From Sinorhizobium meliloti 4H41 (GTDB lineage: Bacteria; Pseudomonadota; Alphaproteobacteria; Rhizobiales; Rhizobiaceae), in NCBI RefSeq assembly GCF_000375585.1, contig NZ_AQWP01000010.1, positions 167,435-231,434 of the forward strand: DNA of 64,000 bases, written 5' to 3'. Shown piece by piece: positions 25,171 to 34,178 of this stretch (the stretch's first letter is position 1; each line of letters starts with the position of its first letter). The notes beneath the pieces are model-generated. The model had not been told where the DNA came from and searched no databases. It saw only the letters and a program-made list of their open reading frames with translations. Position numbers and translations under genes: made by a program.

Positions 25171-25575
25171 ATGAAGAAGACGTCTCGGATACTGGCGGCC
25201 GCGCTGCTGGTCGTTGGAAGCGGATTGGCATTGCAAGCGGCCAAAGCGCAACAGGCGGGACTTCACCGCACCGATCTCTTGCAGCACGATCTCGGCCAGC
25301 CGGGCCGCGAAACGATCCAGGTGCGCGTCGACTTCGATCCCGGTGCCGTCTCCATCAAGCACTCCCATCCGGGCGAAGAGGTGGCCTATGTGCTCGAAGG
25401 CTCGCTGGAATATCAGCTCGAGGGGAGAGCGCCGGTCACGCTTCATGCCGGCGATGCCCTGTTCATTCCGGCCGGGGTGGCTCATCTCGCGAAGAATGTC
25501 GGCAGCGGCAAGGCATCGGAACTCGCGACATACATCGTCGAAAAAGGCTCCCCGCTCGTCGTTCCGGCCAAGTGA
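25171..25575 (+). CDS. Exported cupin-domain protein
   Basis: 134 residues if translation starts at ATG 25171, which has GGAAAGG nine bases upstream; an ATG three codons earlier has the site too close. Signal peptide KKTSRILAAALLVVGSGLALQAAKAQ with cleavage after AKAQ. One cupin barrel follows: motif 1 is HSHPGEEVAYVLEGSLEYQ (metal-binding His/His/Glu) and motif 2 is GDALFIPAGVAHLAKN (third His). A small periplasmic cupin of this size usually binds a metal; substrate and role are unknown. It is followed after nine bases by the epoxide hydrolase gene. Confidence 0.87.
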   Translation: MKKTSRILAAALLVVGSGLALQAAKAQQAGLHRTDLLQHDLGQPGRETIQVRVDFDPGAVSIKHSHPGEEVAYVLEGSLEYQLEGRAPVTLHAGDALFIPAGVAHLAKNVGSGKASELATYIVEKGSPLVVPAK

Positions 25576-25584
25576 GCGTCCGTC

Positions 25585-26912
25585 ATGGATGCCGAGAACC
25601 GCGGCGCGACAACAACCGGCGGCTCCGTGCTCTCCCGCCGGTCTCTGCTCCTGAACGGAGCCGCGGTAGCGGCCATCGCGACGTTTCGCCCTTCGGCAGC
25701 GGTCGCTCAAGCGGGCACCACGGTGCCATTCGAGGACGGCGACATTCGGCCGTTCCGAGTCGATGTTCCGGCGGAAGAACTAGTTGATCTGCACCGCCGG
25801 CTGGCCGCGACACGCTGGCCCGACCCGGAAACGGTCGAGGACCGGTCCCAGGGCGTACAGCTTGCGAAGCTTCAGGCAATGCTGGGCTACTGGGAGACGG
25901 GCTATGATTCGCGCAAGGCCGAAGCAAAACTCAATGCCTTGCCGCAGTTTCTGACAAATGTCGACGGACTGGACATTCATTTCGTCCATGTCCGCTCGCC
26001 TCATACGAACGCATTGCCTCTCATCATGACCCACGGCTGGCCGGGTTCGATCTTCGAGTTGCTGAAGGTCGTCGGCCCGCTGACCGATCCGACGGCACAT
26101 AGAGGGACCGCGGACGACGCCTTCCATCTCGTGCTTCCGTCCCTCCCAGGCTTCGGCTTTTCCGAAAAGCCGAAAGGCACCGGCTGGAACCCGGAGCGGG
26201 TCGCGCGCGCCTGGGACGTCCTGATGGAACGTCTTGGCTATACGCGCTACGTGTCGCAGGGCGGTGACTGGGGTGCCATCATTTCCGACGCGATGGGCCG
26301 CCAGGCTCCATCGGGCCTGCTCGGCATCCATGTGAACAGGGTCGAGCGCTCGACCACCATTCCGCCTGACATTGCCGAAGCGCTGAGAAGCGGAGATCCC
26401 GCACCGGCGAGTTTGACCGCGGAGGAACGGGCGGTGTTTGACGAGGCGAGAGCCTTTCTCAAGACGGGCTTCGGATTTGCGGCGATCATGGGAACGCGTC
26501 CGCAAACACTCGGCTATCGCGTTGCCGACTCGCCCGCCGGGTTGGCAGCATGGTTCTATGACAAGCTCGCTGACTGGGTATTCACCCGCGGCGAACCGGA
26601 ACGCGTATTGAGCCGCGACGAGATCCTGGACAATATCACGCTCTATTGGCTGACGAACACGGCGACCTCGAGTGGGCGGATTTACTGGGAGAACAATGCA
26701 CTCGGCAACAAGCTGGCCGAGATCGTGATTCCGGCGGCAGTGACGGTTTTCCCCGGCGAGGTCTACAGGCCGCCGAAGAGCTGGGCGGCGCGGGCGCGTA
26801 CCGCAATCTCATCTACTACAACCGCGTGGACAGGGGCGGACATTTCGCCGAGTGGGAAGAGCCGGATCTCTCCAGCGCCGAGCTGCGTGCCGCTTTCCGG
26901 TCCTTACGTTGA
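25585..26912 (+). pseudogene. Epoxide hydrolase (alpha/beta fold, Tat-exported) with a C-terminal frameshift
   Basis: The N-terminus has a twin-arginine signal (SRRSLLLNGAAVAAIATFRPSAAVAQ). The body is a microsomal-type epoxide hydrolase: EHN-like N-terminal domain, HGWPGS oxyanion segment, and nucleophile Asp in GGDWGAIISD. The frame stays open to 26937, but after VTVFPGEVYRPPKSWA the residues stop resembling the family. The expected end (YRNLIYYNRVDRGGHFAEWEEP...AAFRSLR), containing the catalytic His, is encoded in the next frame and stops at 26912. One base lost or two gained in the GC-rich stretch 26785-26798 explains this. It could be a real mutation or a sequencing error. Confidence 0.8.
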
Positions 26913-27005
26913 CCACCGCATTACGGCACAGGCATGAACCGGTGAATACTGCTGTCACGGTATTCTCGTTCTGATAAGAAATAGCGGTCAAAGGGGTGTC
27001 TTGCC

Positions 27006-27743
27006 ATGGAGCACATCGATCACATCCTGATCGTCGATGACGATCGGGAAATCCGCGAGCTTGTGTCGGCTTACCTGAAAAAGAACGGTTTGCGGGTGAC
27101 CGCCGTCGCCGACGGGCGGCAGATGCGGACCTTCCTGGAGGCGAATGCGGTCGATCTGATCATTCTCGATCTGATGATGCCGGGCGACGACGGCCTCGTC
27201 TTGAGCCGCGAACTGCGTGTCGGCAGACACAAGGGGACGCCCATCGTCATGCTGACCGCCCGCTCGGACGAGATGGACCGCATCATCGGGCTGGAAATGG
27301 GCGCCGACGACTATATCGCCAAACCGTTCTCGGCGCGCGAACTGCTCGCCCGCATCAAGGCGGTCCTGCGGCGCGCGCGAATGCTGCCGGCGAACCTGCA
27401 GGTCTCGGAGGCGGGTCAGCTGTTGCGTTTCGGCCAATGGAGGCTCGACACGACGGCAAGGCATCTCATCGATGCGGGCGGTACTGCGATCGCGCTCAGC
27501 GGCGCCGAATACCGGCTGCTGCGCGTCTTCGTTGATCACCCCCAGCGCGTCCTCAACCGCGATCAGCTCCTCAACCTCACACAGGGGCGCGAGGCCGAAC
27601 TCTTCGACCGATCGATTGATCTCCTGGTCAGCCGGGTTCGCCAGCGGCTCGGCGACGATGCCCGGGAGCCGACCTATATCAAGACCGTCCGCAGCGAAGG
27701 CTATGTTTTTTCGGTGCCGGTCGAGATCGTGGAGCTCCGCTGA
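27006..27743 (+). CDS. OmpR-family response regulator
   Basis: 245 residues. Receiver domain: acidic pocket VDDD at residues 10-13, phospho-acceptor Asp55 in LIILDLMMPG, conserved Thr in MLTAR and Lys in YIAKPF near residue 105. The C-terminal winged helix (residues about 140-240) ends VSRVRQRLGDDAREPTYIKTVRSEGYVF, the classic OmpR/PhoB signature. The gene overlaps the sensor kinase by a single base (TGATG), so the pair is translationally coupled. The signal and targets are not evident; the kinase has a periplasmic loop. Confidence 0.93.
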   Translation: MEHIDHILIVDDDREIRELVSAYLKKNGLRVTAVADGRQMRTFLEANAVDLIILDLMMPGDDGLVLSRELRVGRHKGTPIVMLTARSDEMDRIIGLEMGADDYIAKPFSARELLARIKAVLRRARMLPANLQVSEAGQLLRFGQWRLDTTARHLIDAGGTAIALSGAEYRLLRVFVDHPQRVLNRDQLLNLTQGREAELFDRSIDLLVSRVRQRLGDDAREPTYIKTVRSEGYVFSVPVEIVELR

Positions 27744-29089
27744 TGGCGGCGCGGTCGACTCTCCATGGTATTCACCTGTGGCCGCGCACACTGAGGGCGC
27801 GGCTTTTCGTTATCCTTCTCGCCGGCTTGGCGGTCGCCCACGCCATGTCCTTTGCGGTTCTGTTCTCGGAACGCTACATCGCCGCCAGGTCGGTGATGTT
27901 CAATACGCTCGAAACCGACGTCGCGACGTCTATCGCCATTCTCGACCGGCTCCCCGCGAGCGAACGCGCCGCCTGGCTGGGCCGGCTCGCTCGCGGATCC
28001 TACCGCTTCGTCCTGGGGCCGGGCATGCCCGGCAGTCCCGTGCTCAATGAGGCCGACGCCGAGGTCGCCGACAAGGTCCGGGCTGCAATCGGTGCGAAAT
28101 ATCCGATCGAGGTCGAATCCATCCCCGGCGGCGTCCGCCGTCTTCAGGCGCATCTTCGCTTGAGCGACGGCGAGCCGCTGACGATAGACGTCACGCCAAG
28201 GGGCGTCATGCCGGTTGCCGACTGGCTGCCTTACGTGCTCGTCGCTCAGCTTTCCCTTCTGGTCCTGTGCAGCTGGTTGGCAGTGCGGCAGGCCACCCGC
28301 CCGCTCGCGGATCTGGCGAAGGCCGCCGACACGCTCGATCCGAACAGCAAGACGCCGCGCCTCAGCGAGACCGGACCGAGGGAAGTCGCCTATGCGGCGA
28401 CGGCATTTAATGCGATGCGGGATCGCATCGCGCAGTATCTGGAGGAGCGCGTGCAGATACTGGCCGCGATCTCGCATGACCTGCAAACACCGATCACACG
28501 GATGAAACTCCGAGCGGAAATGGCCGAAGCGTCCATCGAGAGAGACAAGCTGATGAGGGATCTGGACGAGGTCGAACGTCTCGTCAGGGAAGGTGTCGCC
28601 TATGCACGCAGCGCCCACGGCAAGGACGAAAAGGCTACCCGCATCGATCTCGCCTCGTTCATCGAGAGTTTGGCCTATGATTATCAGGATACCGGCAAGG
28701 CCGTCACTTTCGGCAAATTGGCGGACGGCGCAATCGTGACCCGGCCGCACGCCTTGAGACGGATTCTCACCAACCTGATCGACAATGCGCTGAAGTTCGG
28801 GGGCAGCGCCGAGATCGAGGTTCAGCGCCGCCCCGAGGGCACAGTGACCATAAACGTCCTCGATCGCGGTCCCGGCATCCCGGAAAACCAGCTCGAAGCG
28901 GTTCTGCAGCCCTTCTTCCGCCTGGAGCAATCACGCAGCCGGGATACCGGCGGGACCGGGCTCGGCCTCGCAATCGCCCAACAGCTCGCGACGGTCATCG
29001 GCGGCTCCCTGACCTTGCGCAACCGCGACGGCGGCGGCCTTGCCGCGGAGCTTTCCCTGGAGCGTTTCACTGTTTCATCAAAACAGTGA
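27743..29089 (+). CDS. Membrane sensor histidine kinase (EnvZ-like)
   Basis: 448 residues. Two membrane spans (residues about 22-43 and 166-183) flank a periplasmic domain of about 120 residues. A HAMP region (RQATRPLADLAKAADTLDP) follows, then the HisKA box ISHDLQTPITRMKLRAEM with His245, N-box LIDNALKFG, G1 LDRGPGIPE and G2 GGTGLGLAIAQQL. All catalytic elements are present. Partner of the upstream OmpR-type regulator. The stop codon lies inside the right arm of a strong hairpin that starts a RIME-like repeat, so the last ~10 codons are contributed by that repeat. Confidence 0.93.
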   Translation: MAARSTLHGIHLWPRTLRARLFVILLAGLAVAHAMSFAVLFSERYIAARSVMFNTLETDVATSIAILDRLPASERAAWLGRLARGSYRFVLGPGMPGSPVLNEADAEVADKVRAAIGAKYPIEVESIPGGVRRLQAHLRLSDGEPLTIDVTPRGVMPVADWLPYVLVAQLSLLVLCSWLAVRQATRPLADLAKAADTLDPNSKTPRLSETGPREVAYAATAFNAMRDRIAQYLEERVQILAAISHDLQTPITRMKLRAEMAEASIERDKLMRDLDEVERLVREGVAYARSAHGKDEKATRIDLASFIESLAYDYQDTGKAVTFGKLADGAIVTRPHALRRILTNLIDNALKFGGSAEIEVQRRPEGTVTINVLDRGPGIPENQLEAVLQPFFRLEQSRSRDTGGTGLGLAIAQQLATVIGGSLTLRNRDGGGLAAELSLERFTVSSKQ

Positions 29090-29096
29090 AACGCTC
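29060..29096 (+). terminator. Strong 16-bp hairpin at the end of the histidine kinase gene
   Basis: GAGCGTTTCACTGTTT (29060-29075) pairs perfectly with AAACAGTGAAACGCTC (29081-29096) around a 5-base loop. The kinase stop codon is at 29087-29089, within the right arm. It is likely to act as transcription end or mRNA stabiliser. Confidence 0.6.
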
Positions 29097-29160
29097 TAAT
29101 CTTTGAAGCGACGCACGTCCGGACGGAAAACCGTTACGCACTTTTCCCCGGAAGTGCTCC
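29060..29160 (+). repeat. RIME1-like rhizobial intergenic mosaic element, full copy
   Basis: About 100 bases: a 16-bp palindrome (29060-29096), a short AT-rich joint, then CCGGACGGAAAACCG...GGAAGTGCTCC (29119-29160). The second half recurs, inverted, at 23961-24000. Size and two-part structure match the RIME1 elements I remember from Rhizobium and Sinorhizobium. The assignment rests on memory and on the internal second copy. Confidence 0.65.
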
Positions 29161-29274
29161 AAGCGCTGCCTGAGGAGCTATCGACCGTGTCTGGTCCGCA
29201 GACGGGCAGCTTACCAAACGAACGGGGCGGTCTGGACCGCCCCGTTATGCATGATCGTTTCAGGTTGCAGTGTC

Positions 29275-29940
29275 TCAGGCCGGCTGCGGCTCGCCGGACT
29301 GCTCCCGGACAATGTAATCGGCGTACCAGATGGGCCAGTCTTCGTCCCGGTGTCCGAGCTGCTTTTCGTACTCGCCGTGGGCTGCTTCGGCGCGGCGGAA
29401 CGCGGCTGCGAGATCTGCGGCCGAACCGAACGCCGTCGCGTCCGCGTCGACGCGGCCGGGCAATCGAGCGGTGACCTCCTGGAAAAGCCAGCCATTGCCG
29501 TCCGGATCGCGGAACGAAGCGTAGGAGCGATAGCTGCGGCGCTCGGGATCAGGGCCGTCGACACGATGCGTTCCGAACAGATACGGTTCGTCGCTCCCGG
29601 CATTCACGTCGCCCGCATGGAACACCTCGCTGATATCGACGCCGCGGCCGCGCAACTCCTCGCGGGCGGCCTCGATGTCGGAAACGATGAGGTACAATCC
29701 CTGCGCAGATCCCGGTTCCGCATCGGTCACATGCCTTCCGAAGATGACCGAGGCACCCGATCCGGGCGGGGTAAACTGTATCACGCGGTAGTCGTCGGCA
29801 CCGGCAAAGTCGGCGTCGAGCCTCCAGCCGAGGCTCGCGTAGAATTCCTTTGCCCGATCGACATCCGACACGGGCACGACGATAACTTCGAGCTTCATAT
29901 CGACCGGCCGGGCTCTTTCGCTGTTGATTGTGGTGGTCAT
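29275..29940 (-). CDS. Glyoxalase/bleomycin-resistance (VOC) superfamily protein
   Basis: 221 residues from ATG 29940 with AGAGGAGAATGAC upstream. Residues about 15-150 are a VOC fold: LEVIVVPVSDVDRAKEFYASLGWRL at the start, VIQFTPPGSGASVIFG mid-domain, and SYRSYASFRDPDGNGWLFQEVT, the characteristic metal-site strand with its Glu at the end. Residues about 160-221 are an extra helical tail (FRRAEAAHGEYEKQLGHRDEDWPIWYADYI), seen in similar proteins. The function is probably small-molecule modification or resistance; the substrate is not predictable. It is separated from neighbours by about 200 bases on each side. Confidence 0.87.
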   Translation of the reverse strand: MTTTINSERARPVDMKLEVIVVPVSDVDRAKEFYASLGWRLDADFAGADDYRVIQFTPPGSGASVIFGRHVTDAEPGSAQGLYLIVSDIEAAREELRGRGVDISEVFHAGDVNAGSDEPYLFGTHRVDGPDPERRSYRSYASFRDPDGNGWLFQEVTARLPGRVDADATAFGSAADLAAAFRRAEAAHGEYEKQLGHRDEDWPIWYADYIVREQSGEPQPA

Positions 29941-30158
29941 GTCATTCTCCTCTTGTCTGGGAGGCGCAAGGCGCCATGTGCCTTCTCGGTTGACGATCCG
30001 GGACGGAAGCTGCACGCCTCGTCCGACTGTCGAGACACATATGCCGCCCCGCACGTGTATGGGATGTTTCGCAAGGGGCGGAATTTGTAAGCCAATCCGC
30101 ACGGGACCGCCGGCGGATACAGTTCGATACGAGGACATTGCTCCGCAGGCGAAAGCGA

Positions 30159-31205
30159 TCAGAAACGATCGACGTCGACGACCGCCTGGGCAAAAGCCTG
30201 TGGGGCTTCCTGCGGCAGGTTGTGACCGATACCGCCCGAGATCAGCCGGTGCTCGTACTTGCCGGAGAACTTCTTGGCATAGGCCGCGGGCTCCGGATGC
30301 GGAGCGCCATTGGCATCGCCTTCCAGGGTGATCGTCGGAACACCGATCACCGGCAGTTCGGCGAGCCGGGCTTCCAGCCCATCATATTTGCGCTCGCCGT
30401 CGGCAAGGCCGATCCGCCAGCGGTAATTATTGATGGTGATGTCGACATGATCCGGGTTGTCCAAGGCCTCAGCGCTTCGATTGAAGGTGGCGTCGTCGAA
30501 ACCCCATTTCGGCGATGCGAGCTGCCAGATGAGCTTCGCGAAGTCCTTCCGGTACTGTTCGTAGCCCGCGCGCCCGCGCTCCGTGGCGAAGTAGAACTGG
30601 TACCACCAGGCAAGCTCCGCCTTCGGGGGCAAAGGCTTTTTATTGGTTTCACGGCTGCCGATCAGATAGCCGCTCACCGAAACCAATGCCTTGCAGCGCT
30701 CCGGCCAGAGTGCGGCGACGATATTGGCGGTGCGTGCGCCCCAATCGCAGCCGGCGATGACGGCCATCTCGATGCCGAGCGCATCCATAAGGGCAACGAT
30801 GTCGGCGGCGATCGCCGCCTGCTGGCCGTTGCGCGGTGTGTCGGGGGATAAAAATCGCGTCGTGCCGTAGCCACGCAGATAAGGAACGACCACCCGGTAG
30901 CCCGCGTTCGCGAGCAGGGGCGCCACATCGACATAGGTGTGGATGTCATAGGGCCAGCCATGCAGCAGGATGACCACGGGCGCATCGCTCTCGCCCGCCT
31001 CGGCATACCCGATGTTGAGGACACCCGCGTCGATCTGCCTGATCTTAGCGAAAGATGTATTGGTCCCCGGCGTTGTCGCCGGAATGCGAGCCTCGCTCGT
31101 TGATTTTGCGAGGGCGCCGCGTCCAACGCCGAAATGCGCCGCAGCGACGGTCAATGCCGCCACTCCCATGAACCGCCGCCGCCGCAGATTGAATTCCCCT
31201 GTCAT
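30159..31205 (-). CDS. Exported alpha/beta hydrolase, haloalkane dehalogenase/epoxide-hydrolase-like
   Basis: 348 residues from ATG 31205 with CCGGAGAAG upstream. The N-terminus FNLRRRRFMGVAALTVAAAHFGVGRGALA looks like a Tat or Sec signal with an Arg cluster. Core motifs: LLHGWPYD (HGxP oxyanion turn), AVIAGCDWGARTANIVAAL with Asp as nucleophile, and late GGIGHNLPQEAP with the catalytic His. An Asp nucleophile indicates dehalogenase or epoxide hydrolase rather than esterase chemistry. It is a single gene with no obvious operon partner. Confidence 0.86.
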   Translation of the reverse strand: MTGEFNLRRRRFMGVAALTVAAAHFGVGRGALAKSTSEARIPATTPGTNTSFAKIRQIDAGVLNIGYAEAGESDAPVVILLHGWPYDIHTYVDVAPLLANAGYRVVVPYLRGYGTTRFLSPDTPRNGQQAAIAADIVALMDALGIEMAVIAGCDWGARTANIVAALWPERCKALVSVSGYLIGSRETNKKPLPPKAELAWWYQFYFATERGRAGYEQYRKDFAKLIWQLASPKWGFDDATFNRSAEALDNPDHVDITINNYRWRIGLADGERKYDGLEARLAELPVIGVPTITLEGDANGAPHPEPAAYAKKFSGKYEHRLISGGIGHNLPQEAPQAFAQAVVDVDRF

Positions 31206-31378
31206 CGAACTTCTCCGGATAGTGTGAACCACAGCCGTGAAATGCGATGGTGATGTATCTCGAATGTGAGCCCGCCCGACCGCAATTGAAAGCCCGTGTA
31301 CCGTTTCACGGCCGTCGATACAGTAGGCTACAATTCACACGCGCCAGACCTCACGGCACCGACGCGCGCTCTCTTCTT

Positions 31379-33133
31379 TCATCCGAATGTAAAAACGAAG
31401 GCTTCGACGCCGGGATCGAGAAAGCGTATCTCGAACGTCCGTTCCCGCACTTCTCCCGACTGCCTTACGAGCTGATAGAGACGCGTCTCGCCCACCGTTC
31501 CATTGCCGTCGGAATTGATGTCCGAACCGTGATCCGGGCCTGGTGCTGCACCGTCGACTTTCACCTGAAAGCGCACCCTGTCGCCGTTTTTCCCAGGGCC
31601 GAGGACAAGGTGCAGATCGCGCGCGCTGAACCTGTAGGTGATTGCGCCCCCGGCCCGATTGAGTGTCGCCTGCTCTGCACCAACCGTCCAGTTGCCGGCG
31701 AGACTCCATTGATTGAGCCGAGGCTTGCCGGCGGTATAATCGCGCGCCGCATCGGCTGCGACACGCTCCGGCGACACGAAGTTCGAAGCGCGCATGTAGC
31801 CGACATAATCCTCGCCCGACTGGAGGTGGGCGAGATCGGGCGCGGCTTCGGCGCCCGTCGCATCCGGCCGCACGAAACCACTGTCGCTCCGGCTACTCCC
31901 TGCCGCTTCCGCGAGCAGCTCCTGTATGACGCGCTCCGACCGCGCATAATCGCCCTCACCGAAGTGATGGTGTCTGATCCGCCCTTCTGCATCGATGAAA
32001 TAGTGCGCCGGCCAGTAGCTGTTGCCGAAGGCGCGCCAGATCGCGAAATCGTTGTCGATCGCAACGGGATAGCGGATATCGAAGTCCGTCACTGCGCTCT
32101 TGACGTTGTCGATGCGCTTTTCGAAGGCGAATTCGGGCGCATGCACGCCGATCACCACCAGGCCCTGGTCCCGGTACTTCTCGGCCCAGGCGCGGACATA
32201 GGGGATCGTACGGATGCAATTGATGCAGGAGTAGGTCCAGAAATCGACGAGCACGACCTTGCCGCGCAGCTGTTCCACGCTCAAAGGCTTCGAGTTGACC
32301 CACTCGACGGCGCCGTCCAGCGGCGGGAACATGCCTTCCACCGGCAAGTCGCTTCGGTAGGCCGGTCGCTCGCCGTCGGCGGCCGTTGACGCGCTCGCCC
32401 TCTCCTCGACGGGATCGTCCCGCACACGGTCGAGGAGCGATTGCTCCAGGGCTGCGGTGCTTGCATAGGAGAGGCGCGCAAGCTGCCCCGTATCGAGCCC
32501 CAGCGCGATTGCGGCAACGCCGGCAAGTACGGCGATGCCGAGGCCCTGCCGGAGCCGCTCGCCAAGGCCGAGTGAGCGCTTCATCGCCGCGAACACTCTC
32601 CCCCCGGCAAGAACGGCCAAGGCGAGCGAAGTCGCGGCGCCGGCAGCATAGGCCGCCAGCAGAAGCGTGGTCTCGACATTCGCACCATGGAGGGCGGCGC
32701 CGGTCAGCACCAGGCCCAGAATTGGGCCCGCGCAGGGCGCCCAAAGAAGCCCGGTTGCAACACCGAGAAGGAGAGACGCTCCGACGCTCGGCTGCTGACC
32801 GGCCACCCTTTGTGAGAGCCGGCTGCCGAGTGCGACGGCCGGACGAGTGAACAGGGCCGCGGCCCGCGCCGAAAGCAGGGTCACGCCGAAACCGGCGAGC
32901 ACTGCGATCGCCGCATACCGCCCGGCCACATTCGCGTTCACCGCCCAGTCCCCGCCGAGCGCGGCGAGCGTGGCCACGCCCGAGAATGTGAGAACCATGC
33001 CGACCAGCATCGGTAGAACGCTCCTGGCGAAGGGCTGGCCGGCCCGCGAAAACACGAAGGGCAAGACCGGGAGGATGCAGGGGCTGAGGATGGTCAGCAC
33101 ACCTGCAAGATAAGCTATCGTGAAAAGGATCAT
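31379..33133 (-). CDS. DipZ-like CcdA/thioredoxin fusion membrane protein
   Basis: 584 residues from ATG 33133 with AGAGGGACG upstream. Residues 1-235 are a CcdA-type transmembrane domain with two conserved cysteines in SPCILPVLPF and APCAGPILG. Residues about 280-420 are a thioredoxin-like periplasmic domain with CINC in WTYSCINCIRT near residue 305. The last ~130 residues (NQWSLAGNWTVGAEQATLNRAGGAITYRF and onward) are the beta-sandwich seen at the end of mycobacterial-type DipZ proteins. Electrons would pass from cytoplasmic thioredoxin through the CcdA domain to periplasmic disulfides. Targets are not indicated by neighbours. Confidence 0.9.
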   Translation of the reverse strand: MILFTIAYLAGVLTILSPCILPVLPFVFSRAGQPFARSVLPMLVGMVLTFSGVATLAALGGDWAVNANVAGRYAAIAVLAGFGVTLLSARAAALFTRPAVALGSRLSQRVAGQQPSVGASLLLGVATGLLWAPCAGPILGLVLTGAALHGANVETTLLLAAYAAGAATSLALAVLAGGRVFAAMKRSLGLGERLRQGLGIAVLAGVAAIALGLDTGQLARLSYASTAALEQSLLDRVRDDPVEERASASTAADGERPAYRSDLPVEGMFPPLDGAVEWVNSKPLSVEQLRGKVVLVDFWTYSCINCIRTIPYVRAWAEKYRDQGLVVIGVHAPEFAFEKRIDNVKSAVTDFDIRYPVAIDNDFAIWRAFGNSYWPAHYFIDAEGRIRHHHFGEGDYARSERVIQELLAEAAGSSRSDSGFVRPDATGAEAAPDLAHLQSGEDYVGYMRASNFVSPERVAADAARDYTAGKPRLNQWSLAGNWTVGAEQATLNRAGGAITYRFSARDLHLVLGPGKNGDRVRFQVKVDGAAPGPDHGSDINSDGNGTVGETRLYQLVRQSGEVRERTFEIRFLDPGVEAFVFTFG

Positions 33134-33305
33134 TTTCGTCCCTCTGCATTGGACCTGCGCCTCTCGCGGCGGCGGTCGCGCTTGACACGCGGAGCATGGG
33201 ACCAGAGCGAGGTATCCCGATTGTGTCTCGTAACGAGGGGATCTGTATCGAAGTGCAGAAAGCCTCACGGGCCTTCTGCAGCATCATGCCAGCCGGCAAG
33301 GATGA

Positions 33306-33980
33306 CTACTGTAGAAGCTTCAGCAGTTCTCTGGCGGCGGATGTGGACGACGACGGGTTCTGGCCGGTGACCAGCCTGCCGTCCACAACCGTGAAGTCGT
33401 CCCAATCCTCAGCCTTCTCGTAGCGCCCGCCGAGGCGCTTCAATTCGTCTTCGACCAGGAAGGGCACGACATCGGTCAGTTGAACGGCCTCCTCTTCGGA
33501 ATTGGTGAAGCCCGTGACGCGCCTTCCCTTGACGATGGGCTCGCCGCGATGCGTGACCTGCGTCAGGACGGCCGGGCCGTGGCAGACGGCGGCGACCGGC
33601 TTGCCCGCGTCGTAGAAGCCTTCGATAAGGGCGATGGAATTCCTGTCGTTGACGAGGTCCCACATCGGACCGTGTCCGCCCGGATAGAACACCGCGTCGT
33701 AGTCCTCCTGGTTGACTTCACCGAGCTTCAGAGTATTTGCCAATGCTTCCCTGGCTGCAGGGTCCTCCTTGAAGCGCTCCATCGCTGCAGTCCGGCTGGC
33801 TGGCTCATCGCTCTTGGGATCGATCGGCGGCTGGCTGCCCTTGGGCGACGCGATCGTGACCTCCGCCTCCGCGTCTTTGAACACGTAATAGGGCGCAGCA
33901 AACTCCTCCAGCCAGAAGCCGGTCGGCTTGCCTGTATTGCCGAGCCGGTCATGCGAAGTCAGAACCATCAGGATCTTCAT
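33306..33980 (-). CDS. Hsp31/DJ-1/PfpI-family type 1 glutamine amidotransferase-like protein
   Basis: 224 residues from ATG 33980; AAGGAG sits seven bases before it, whereas for an ATG two codons earlier it is too close. The chain opens KILMVLTSHDRLGNTGKPTGFWLEEFAAPY, has PGGHGPMWDL mid-chain, and nucleophile elbow AAVCHGPAVL with the reactive Cys. This is the class of small DJ-1 proteins annotated as chaperone, glyoxalase III or deglycase (YedU/Hsp31-like). The gene is divergent from the LysR regulator across 198 bases, which may control it. Confidence 0.9.
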   Translation of the reverse strand: MKILMVLTSHDRLGNTGKPTGFWLEEFAAPYYVFKDAEAEVTIASPKGSQPPIDPKSDEPASRTAAMERFKEDPAAREALANTLKLGEVNQEDYDAVFYPGGHGPMWDLVNDRNSIALIEGFYDAGKPVAAVCHGPAVLTQVTHRGEPIVKGRRVTGFTNSEEEAVQLTDVVPFLVEDELKRLGGRYEKAEDWDDFTVVDGRLVTGQNPSSSTSAARELLKLLQ

Positions 33981-34178
33981 GGTCATTCTCCTTCGTTGAA
34001 GCGCTTCCAAGCGCAGGATCGCGCGGATACGCAGCCTATTCTCGAGCCGTGACCGTATGTTGGCGAGGCTCTCGCAGGTCTGCCGGCCAGTGCAGCCTTG
34101 CCACCATCATTTGCGTATTGCCGTCTTCGGGTGAATACTCGCTTTATGGCAGTCACTGTACCGGGGAACGGCAGAATA

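Noticed and set aside
24703..25710. A 335-codon minus-strand frame spanning the gap and the cupin/epoxide hydrolase starts
   Set aside because: Its codons lack a family match, and it runs antisense to the cupin and hydrolase signal peptides, both strongly supported.
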